Source of the DNA: Antedon mediterranea | Taxonomy: Eukaryota > Echinodermata > Crinoidea > Comatulida > Antedonidae | NCBI RefSeq assembly: GCF_964355755.1 | Contig: NC_092674.1 | Location: forward strand, 25,718,001 to 25,782,000 | Direction: 5' to 3' | DNA length: 64,000 nt | Part shown: positions 57,301-64,000 of the stretch, piece by piece | Position numbering within the stretch: the stretch's first letter is position 1 | How the letters are laid out: each line of letters opens with the position of its first letter | Notes under the pieces: model-generated | Database searches by the model: none | What the model saw: only the letters and a program-made list of their open reading frames with translations | Told to the model about the DNA's origin: nothing | Position numbers and translations under genes: made by a program

Positions 57301-57827
57301 GACCCAACAACAGCGCCCTCAACCACTATGATGGACAGAAAACCCCATAATGAAAATAGTTTTTATTTAATATAACCAAAGATCGTATATACGATCTTTG
57401 CTATACGACAGATTTTACCAACACGGCTCTGATACCGCACGTATAGGCCTAAAAGAGTTGTTGTGTAGTATTAAACACAGTTGTGACAATGTTTACAATT
57501 TTATTTTATCAATCTTTTTTTACAATTTAGGGTAAAATGATGGGGTGGCTGACTGCAGCTGCCAGTGTTGCTCGTATCATAGGCCCAATATTCATCTCTC
57601 AAGTGTATGAATCTCAAGGCCCTCGTATGGCATTCGGCATCATGTGTCTTATTGTTATTGTATCTATATTCATGATCGCCATTTTGTACGAGAGGTTTGT
57701 ACCGTACGGAATGCGAGAAATCTATAAAATACATTTTGAAGATTTGAACTCGGAAAGTGACTTCGGTGACAAAAGTAAAGAGAATGCAGGATTTGTCGCT
57801 GACGATGAATTAGGAACGAAGTTCTGA
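51330..57827 (+). CDS. MFSD8: MFSD8/CLN7-type lysosomal MFS transporter, copy B
   Basis: Coding exons: 51330-51502, 52507-52527, 53044-53144, 53644-53687, 53854-54103, 54711-54824, 54963-55172, 55461-55560, 55953-56084, 56411-56514, 56810-57039, 57531-57827. All have GT/AG borders and exon sizes identical to copy A, except the seventh coding exon, which is 3 nt shorter (LSF for LSII), giving 591 codons. No disabling change is seen. The GWWADR loop, EEENLL, the NIT sequon and the luminal Cys pair are all kept. About 25 residues differ from copy A. Ten lie in the 76-codon exon 56810-57039, for example NTVIDT to NAPIDS and YVWC to YGWC in the luminal loop, and GFAFIM to GISVIM in TM10. One change puts Gln for Leu in TM7 (CFLFC to CFQFC). 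Likely role: the same transporter function, possibly specialised. Confidence 0.93.
51590..51720. repeat. Dispersed repeat with GTGGCCACC / GCGGCCACC units
   Basis: TAAACTTCCGTGAGTGGCCA followed by CCTCCCGTAAGCGGCCACC looks like the start of a short-period repeat of the same style as the CTCTATTAAGGGGACA family. It is not present in intron 2 of copy A. Confidence 0.5.
52560..52800 (+). mobile_element. LINE 3' tail in intron 3 of copy B
   Basis: A 3' UTR-like segment with CGAGAGTGTTCCTCCGTTTT and AGAGTAACCAATAAATATTA ends in ATT repeats. Copy A has no such sequence between the microexon and the NRF1-type site, so it is a post-duplication insertion. Confidence 0.65.
52854..52865. promoter_or_regulatory. 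TGCGCATGCGCA, NRF1-type site, copy B
   Basis: Identical to the site in copy A, although surrounding intron sequence has diverged. Confidence 0.4.
54144..54250. mobile_element. Hairpin MITE-D in intron 6 of copy B
   Basis: TAACTGACCATCGCAAGTCA followed by TTTAGATACAA pairs almost perfectly with the second arm ending ATGGTCAGTTA. It is better preserved than in copy A. Confidence 0.85.
56578..56725 (+). mobile_element. SINE-1 relic, intron 11 of copy B
   Basis: AGGTACATCGCATTG, GCGCTGATCATTA and TGACTTGGGTAATATT are remnants of the SINE seen at the same intron position in copy A, with internal deletions. Confidence 0.6.
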
Positions 57828-58675
57828 GGCTACATACATTCCACTTTTATAACCAACAATACAAGAGAAAATCTGAATATTACTATATAGTCAAGGTAGA
57901 GATTGATTTGCGAACGACTTGTAAAATAGAAATATGATTCCTTCTGGAAATGGGAAAATCATTAAATCGTTCATATTTATTTCATCTTTGAGAGTTTAAA
58001 CGGGTGTTGCGAAAAGAAATATTACTTAAAGTGTTTTAAGTAAGCTTACTACAGTACTGTACTTATCTATTAATTGTTAATTTACTAAATACATTGGTTT
58101 TCCTTAGAATTGTTTCAGGCGCACCAATAGTAAGAATAATTATTGTCTTGCCTTAATAAAACAGCAGCTGGAAATCAAACCTTTAGGTGACGGCGCCCTC
58201 CTAGCTATATAGGATATATACATACATTAATGATAAAAAAGAAACGATCACGTAATATATATATATATAATCATATAGGCCTAATTCTTGTATATATTGC
58301 TATACATATATTTGCAAACATAAACCGTGGCCTACAGATGATTGAACCTATTGTGCTATTTGAAAATTTCTCTGAACGATTTCAAAATAAATATTAGTAA
58401 TAACATTTTTTCTCTGTTTCTTTCCAAAAGTAGTCTAACGCCATCACATCAATATAACGCGTTTCAAATGTGTTTCAAAGTAACGAATTTAATGCACACA
58501 CACAAAAAAAAATTGAAAAGTTTTCATGTAAGTCATCACATCTCTTAAACTGTAACAATTTGCATGAATCTCTGAAAGTATTCAATCGCCACATACGATA
58601 AATGTGAATTGTCCCCAATGTTATTGTCTTTTTAGTCAGTATTGTCCACCCATGGAGTTATATTATATCTCCATG

Positions 58676-58995
58676 TTTTTTTTGTTTCAAAAATGTGAGC
58701 TCGATAATTATACGTATGAATCGCCATATGTGCCAAAATATTTATCTTTTTACTCATTTCGGTTTCGGAATCTTGACTAACGATAAATGAACCGCCAGCA
58801 ACCAAACCAGCAACCCCACGCCCACCCTTATATTCAGGGGATACATTCATGTATTTGAAACGAGTAAAGGTAATCAAGTGAGGGGTGCATACATACTTTG
58901 TTTAATTGTGATTGTAATTTACATTCATTACGTTCATATTTTGGCACATATGGCGTTTCATACTACATTTTCGACAAAAATCCTGTGATGGTTAC
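58676..58995. repeat. Inverted repeat with CGCCATATGTGCCAAAATAT arms
   Basis: GAATCGCCATATGTGCCAAA at about 58716 is inverted at about 58940-58965 (TTTGGCACATATGGCG). Arms of roughly 60 bp enclose about 200 bp. Single arms occur in intron 10 of both MFSD8 copies (near 47438 and 56272). Confidence 0.7.
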
Positions 58996-59734
58996 CTATA
59001 AAATTTATTTTGCAGATAACTGAAATAAAATACCCAAACACCAATCGATCAATACATAATAATTGTAAGAATCATTTTCATAAAATTATTGTTCCTTGGT
59101 CGTTTTACAAAGGAGTGGTTTTCTATCTTACGGAAAATGTATAGCTTGACGTTTCGTTAAACGTTAAACAGATTTTTCTACCCAATCACACAAAGCCTTT
59201 CTAATAATATCTCAACCGCGAGACGGCCAGATTAGAAGTGTATTTTTCTATGCATGGCAATTACTTGAAACAAATGCGGTATAATTAAAGTCTCGGTGAA
59301 ATTAATGAATTTGAAATTAGTCATTTGCAGAATTGCAATTAGCATTATTTCATCAAGATTGTGTCTCTCTCAGTTTGACGCAATGAAATTGCATCGATAA
59401 GACTTATAGACAATACTAAATATTGTTTTGTATATTATTATCATTATTTACAACGGTTGGATTGTTCATACGGATGAACGACGGGTCAAGAGAGAGGGAT
59501 TTATGAGTGAAGATCTATTTTAAAACCCAATGTGTGAACCGGGGACAACTTCGTCACTCAAAGGGGTGTATTTTACAATACTTAGGAATATTACATATAA
59601 AGATTATATTAATATTGTCTTGTTAATAATACAAATGTATACATTTTTATGATATTATCATTTACGGATGCTTGAATGTATATTTATGACTTAGTTAATA
59701 AGGCCCGTATTCATGAAAGGGGACTAACTTACTT

Positions 59735-59992
59735 TTTTTGTTTTTTGTTTTTTTTGTACCATATTTAATGAGGGTGATCCATCCAGCAATTGCTGATCAT
59801 TAGGGACCCTCAGAAGTTCACAACACAAACATTATACACAAGATGCTCTATATAAACAAAGTCTTATTACAAGTCTTTGGGAGTGGAGTTGTAATTATGT
59901 CCTTAGAAAAAATCCTGACATGTGACGGGACTTGAACCCAGGACCCTTGGAGTGGTAGCCAAGCATCATAACCACCAAGCCACTCCACTCCG
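59735..59992 (-). mobile_element. SINE-2, full length
   Basis: On the minus strand it begins GGAGTGGAGTGGCTTGGTGG (A-box-like) and has CCTGGGTTCAAGTCCCGTC (good B box). The unique body follows, and it ends with GGTACAAAAAAAACAAAAAA. The arrangement is a tRNA-derived head plus A-rich tail. Similar ACTAACT words at both borders may be a decayed target duplication. Confidence 0.75.
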
Positions 59993-60699
59993 AAACTAAC
60001 TAACTAAAGAGGGATTTTTTAGTGAAGATCTATTGTATATACTAAAACCCAGTGTGTGAACAAGGGGACACCCTCGACACCCAACAAAGTGTTTATAATG
60101 GGTTTTTTCTGAATGTGGGTTGAATTTTGTAATAATTAGGAATATTATTTAAAGATATTGTCTACAAATGTGGAATACATAAATGTTTATGATTAAAAAA
60201 GAAATTAAATAGGTGCAAACTTGCAGACAGTACTGTATTGAATTAATACAATATAACAGGCAAATACCAAGATACAGGATCAAATATGAAACACATAGCT
60301 TAGGAAAATCAAAATGTGCACCATCATAAACGACGTGACTTTCGGTTATAAGGTTTTTGGAGTAGATATTTTCAAAGGTTGGTGAATATTAGAGGAATGC
60401 AGGGGCGCACTGGAATCCGGTTTAATCAATATCCATATAAAAATAACGTTAATTTTGCATTAACATTAATATTCATTGAGTGTGCAGTATACAACCAGTA
60501 TTATTTTACTCTTTTCTATGAATATTCATGTCAATTATACCCTCTTTCATTGATCAAGCATCCTTGAATTTATATTGATATACCGACTAAACAGAATATT
60601 CATTCACTCGCGCACGCTTAGACACGGGGGATTCAATCCATGAGTTTTTTCAAAAACATTTTATTAAGCACCGGTGGTAAATAAAAATAATAATACAGT

Positions 60700-60860
60700 T
60701 GATCTCTCCTTTAGGACACCCTGTTTCGGAGCACCCCTAATAAGAAGGTACAGATACTTTCCGAACAAGGAAATATTATAAAATAACACTAAGTACTAGT
60801 CAACCATTAAGGGGACACCTTTTAGACCAAAATGTCTCTTTAATAAGAGTTCTACCATAA
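60700..60860. repeat. Diverged CTAATAAG / GGGGACACC repeat patch
   Basis: GATCTCTCCTTTAGGACACC, CACCCCTAATAAGAAGG and ACCATTAAGGGGACACC are loosely periodic and belong to the same motif family as the 23.7 and 25.5 kb arrays. Confidence 0.55.
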
Positions 60861-61596
60861 CATTGGCTACTGCATGCAATAAGGCCTATACATTATATCC
60901 TATTCATTTAATAAATAATATAATACTTATATTGTCATTCTTCATGCATTAATAACAACGCATCCACGGAGCTGGAAAATCATCGTTTTTATTATGCATT
61001 TGTATACTATGACACTATTTATTACGGTGGTGATGTTGTGTCGTTGTTATTACTATTAGTCATGATAACTATACTCGGTTTGTTTTGATATACATGTTTC
61101 TTTCGAATAAAATAATTGAAACCTGCTGTGATGGAGCAGTTACAGGACTTTCACAAGAATCGTGCATTTTAGCTTACAAAGCATACAACCTGTACAGGCT
61201 TCACATGTGATACAGGTGTCACATATGACACTGTATTACAGAATTTGCCTATGATACTGGACAAATAATGCCATATACTCAGCCGCCACAAAATCGCCGT
61301 TTTTAATTCCATGATGGCTGCCCATAATCAATACGATACATACTAATGTTTTGGTATTGGTACTATAATGATCACTGTTTTATTATTTATTCGCTGATAT
61401 ACATAATTACACAGTTACAGAGACATCCATCATTACATATTAGGTCAAGTATCAAAGTTGAAGAAATATTGTCGTGTTTGGTATCAATTCAAAGCTTATT
61501 TCAAGAAGAATACAATTTCCAATACAATACGTCAATCGTCATAATATTTTAATCAACATGTTTGTATTTTTGTTAAATATTAGTCCTCTCCGATTC

Positions 61597-61752
61597 TGCA
61601 GCTGACACTAGATAATGTACATCTTAACTCAACATGTACACCATCTGGCGACAGAGGCAATATTATCTACTAAAATGATATAGGTATATTATACATCTAT
61701 GCTTGTATCTTAATGAACTGCGATAGTCAGTTAAATTGTATCTAGTGACGGT
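61597..61752. mobile_element. Hairpin MITE-D, third copy
   Basis: GATTCTGCAGCTGACACTAGA at the left and CAGTTAAATTGTATCTAGTG then ACGGTTG at the right match the ends of the intron 6 elements. The interior differs. Confidence 0.6.
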
Positions 61753-62849
61753 TGAAGAATGGAGTGTATATTTATTCTTTTACCTTCGCATTACCAATCA
61801 TTGACACTGGAAAATATTTAGGAAATAAACTGTATAAACATTATCATAACCGTAGCTTAGTTGTTGTTGTTGTTGTTGTTGTTGTAATTGATATTGGAGA
61901 TGCAGGATGTAGGCGTACTTGTTACTTCTCATAAAGTGTCTATTACTGTTTCATCAAGGAACTTTACAATGAATTTGATAACATTAGGCATAATATTATA
62001 GTAACATTAATTAATAGTGAACAAGTTCAAAAATTGTACTTAGAATTAGCTCAAAACACAATGAGTATCATTGTTTTGTTATCATTTCATTCAGGCACAA
62101 TTGCCATTATATAAAGTTATTATATTAAATTATGTAAAGTTTTTTTTCACTGGTGATAGGCCTAATCCATTCACATGACAAACATACGAAATTCATTACA
62201 TAAAGCAAATTTTTAGAGTTGTTTTGTCATGAAAATAATAACATCTGACAACTTGAACCAAATTTTACTGCCTGCGATTGTGTTAAAATTTCCATTATTT
62301 CATGTAAAACAATGTGTGTACCAATGATATCAAAAATGTTGTTCTTTATGACGTATATGACGTATTGCTATATTATAATAAACATGGCCGTGCCATAGAA
62401 TATCAAGAAATGAGAAAGAGCGAAATAATGAAATTTCTGAAAAATGTTCAATTGAATCAATAACAATGGCTTGAACAATATCTGATTCAAGCTTCCAAAC
62501 TAAACTAGAAAAAAAAACATGATCGATCGACTGCGCCCATGATGGATAAATATCATATAATGATTGTTTTGATGCTGTTGTATCCATGGCAATTAAGAAC
62601 GCTCCTTGTTGATACAGTTTCTATGGAAACGATATTGTAGCATTTTACCTTATTATTATTACTACACTAAATCCAGGAAATTTATTTAGTTTAGTTTTGT
62701 ACGGTTCATTGTTACTGAGCTAAATATACATTTGAATATGATAATGCTGCAATGCCTGGTTTCAATAATCTATCAGGATAGTAACTCAGTGAATGTATTG
62801 ATCTATGTAACAAATATATGCCTATCCGAAACTAAACACAATAAGACTC

Positions 62850-63090
62850 CTATTAGAGGACACCACCGGGACCAAAACAGTATCCCAGGTGTCCTTGATA
62901 GGGATTAGCTGTAAGTGTTTTTTTTCTCGTATATTTCGCCTCACTGGAAAATGTTCCCGAAGGAGAGTACCCTCAATACTATATTGTACCCTTAATAGGG
63001 GTGTAGGGGTGCGCTTAATAAGAGTGTACCCTTAATGAGATGTAGCCTTAATAGGGATGTACCCTTAATAGGGGTAGGCCTATAACCTTT
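62850..63090. repeat. Repeat patch, CCTTAATAGGGGTGTA units
   Basis: It starts ACTCCTATTAGAGGACACC, then short tandem units GTACCCTTAATAGGGGTGTA, TACCCTTAATGAGATGTA and GTACCCTTAATAGGGGTAGG. This is the same CTATTAAGGGGACA style in a different local form. Confidence 0.7.
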
Positions 63091-63747
63091 ATAGCGGTGT
63101 TCTACTTTAGTCTAGAAATATACGTCATTATTTTATGTACATCCAAACGATCAAATGGGCAGATCTAGGGATTTAATAAGGACCAAAGGGGAGGTCCGTG
63201 CCTGGAATTATTATTTTCAAGGTCTTACTAAAAGGAGGGTATCGGAAAGTGGGGATGGGGGTGGGGATGTAGGACGCTTTAGATTTGACGTTATTGCAAT
63301 TATTTCATTAATTTTAATTAACGCCGAAATTTATTTAGACATTATTTGGATGGTTTTGATAATAATAATAATAATAATAAACGCAATACGCAGCGCTGAC
63401 CTAATTTAACTACAATATGCGCGTTCGTAAACAAAATATGTATGACGATAATATATCCTGGTTCGATGTATATAATAGCAAAATAAGATATAACGCTGGG
63501 TGTGGTTTTAATATTATTATACCGTTTATAGATAATTTTCATTACAATAGAATGAGATTTCCATAAACAGAAAATGATTATTCGTTATGCGCAAACCAGT
63601 CTGAGTAGTTAAGTATTGCATGATGCGGGGTCGATGAAGCGTATAATGTATGCAACTGCGTCGCCGCACGGCCGATGCTTCCTACCCTCGCCTTTTACCT
63701 GTTGGTACCCGGATTGACCGTGCATACTATATCTAGCAGATAGAACC

Positions 63748-63754
63748 ATGGGAG
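63748..63754 (+). CDS. First coding exon (start codon only) of a gene leaving the window
   Basis: ATAGAACCATGGGAG is followed at 63755 by GTAAGTC, a consensus donor. ACCATGG is a strong Kozak context, and the preceding 120 bp is GC-richer (CGTCGCCGCACGGCCGATGC), as in a promoter or 5' UTR. Only Met-Gly plus one base is coded here, so nothing can be said of the product, though a Met-Gly start would permit N-myristoylation. It may equally be a non-coding 5' exon. Confidence 0.4.
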
Positions 63755-64000
63755 GTAAGTCTATAATTATTATTATTTTCTAGCGTTATAATTACTAAAA
63801 TAATTTATACACACTATTATTCATTAGAGATCATGATTTGGATCAAAATATTAGTTTAGTACATCGAGTTGCATTTGGTCTTTAATCAATGTTATTGTTT
63901 AAACAGCGTTTCGTAGCAAGACTGTTTATGTTTGTTTTATATATTCTTTGGCAGCTCTATATGGCGTTGACATTTTGATCATTTCAGCGCGTCATTAAAA

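Larger units (their letters stand above)
49469..58097. repeat. Tandem duplication unit B (contains MFSD8 copy B)
   Basis: Head-to-tail copy of unit A, about 8.6 kb, ending with TTAATTTACTAAATAC near 58092 where similarity to unit A stops. Exons are nearly identical: exon 13 differs at 7 of 297 bases by eye. Introns are alignable but carry indels. Confidence 0.9.
58100..63700. other. Gene-poor stretch
   Basis: No exon with a convincing frame and splice sites was found. It holds the repeats listed separately, a TA run near 58250, a TTG run at 61862-61885 (coding Val repeats by chance) and an AAT run at 63361-63380. Confidence 0.45.

Noticed and set aside
58632-58877. 81-codon minus ORF with a Gly-rich segment
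   Set aside because: It overlaps an inverted-repeat element and has no domain or splice support.
59928-59992. Possible tRNA gene on the minus strand
   Set aside because: A and B boxes are present but no acceptor-stem pairing is evident, and it continues into a repeat body with an A-rich tail, so it is a SINE head.
61752-61934. ORF with a poly-Val run
   Set aside because: The Val run is the reading of a TTG microsatellite.

Overview
This is AT-rich, repeat-dense nuclear DNA from an animal. The long ORFs are few and most are chance. Real coding sequence appears only as short exons with GT/AG borders, and the gaps are full of non-LTR retrotransposon ends, tRNA-derived SINEs, MITEs and minisatellites. 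Dense TAGGCCTA-type words, the mobile-element mix and an MFSD8-type gene suggest a marine invertebrate deuterostome such as an echinoderm. That taxonomic guess is an inference and is not proven by any single feature.

Region 1 (1-39.5 kb) holds the 5' part of a minus-strand gene starting at 39528. Four exons (39528-39367, 35828-35739, 31085-30982, 27546-27425) join in phase, a fifth (14534-14475) probably follows, and a sixth is tentative. The predicted N-terminus looks like the first part of a GAF domain; I cannot name the gene, and its 3' part was not found. Its introns carry most of the repeats: a hairpin MITE family present about 11 times (MITE-A), several elements flanked by TTAA (including a decayed piggyBac copy at 15838-17556), hAT-like elements with 8-bp target duplications, and large minisatellites at 20.3, 25.5-27.1 and 36.0-36.4 kb. 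A separate element at 34871-35664, bounded by inverted repeats, carries an unrecognised 117-codon ORF.

Region 2 (39.98-58.10 kb) is a head-to-tail duplication of a unit of about 9 kb. Each unit contains a complete 13-exon gene for an MFSD8/CLN7-type lysosomal major-facilitator transporter: one non-coding exon and 12 coding exons. Every splice phase closes, giving 592 codons in copy A (42245-49178) and 591 in copy B (51330-57827). Introns align between the copies, so insertions can be dated: a SINE remnant and a hairpin MITE predate the duplication, while an inverted-repeat element in copy A and a LINE tail in copy B came after it. Amino-acid changes are concentrated in the exon for the luminal loop before TM10. 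The minus-strand gene and MFSD8 copy A are divergent neighbours, with about 1.9 kb between their 5' ends.

Region 3 (58.1-64 kb) shows no convincing gene until 63748, where a Kozak-like ATG sits seven bases before a consensus splice donor; it looks like the first coding exon of a plus-strand gene that continues past the window. The rest is SINE, MITE and simple repeats.
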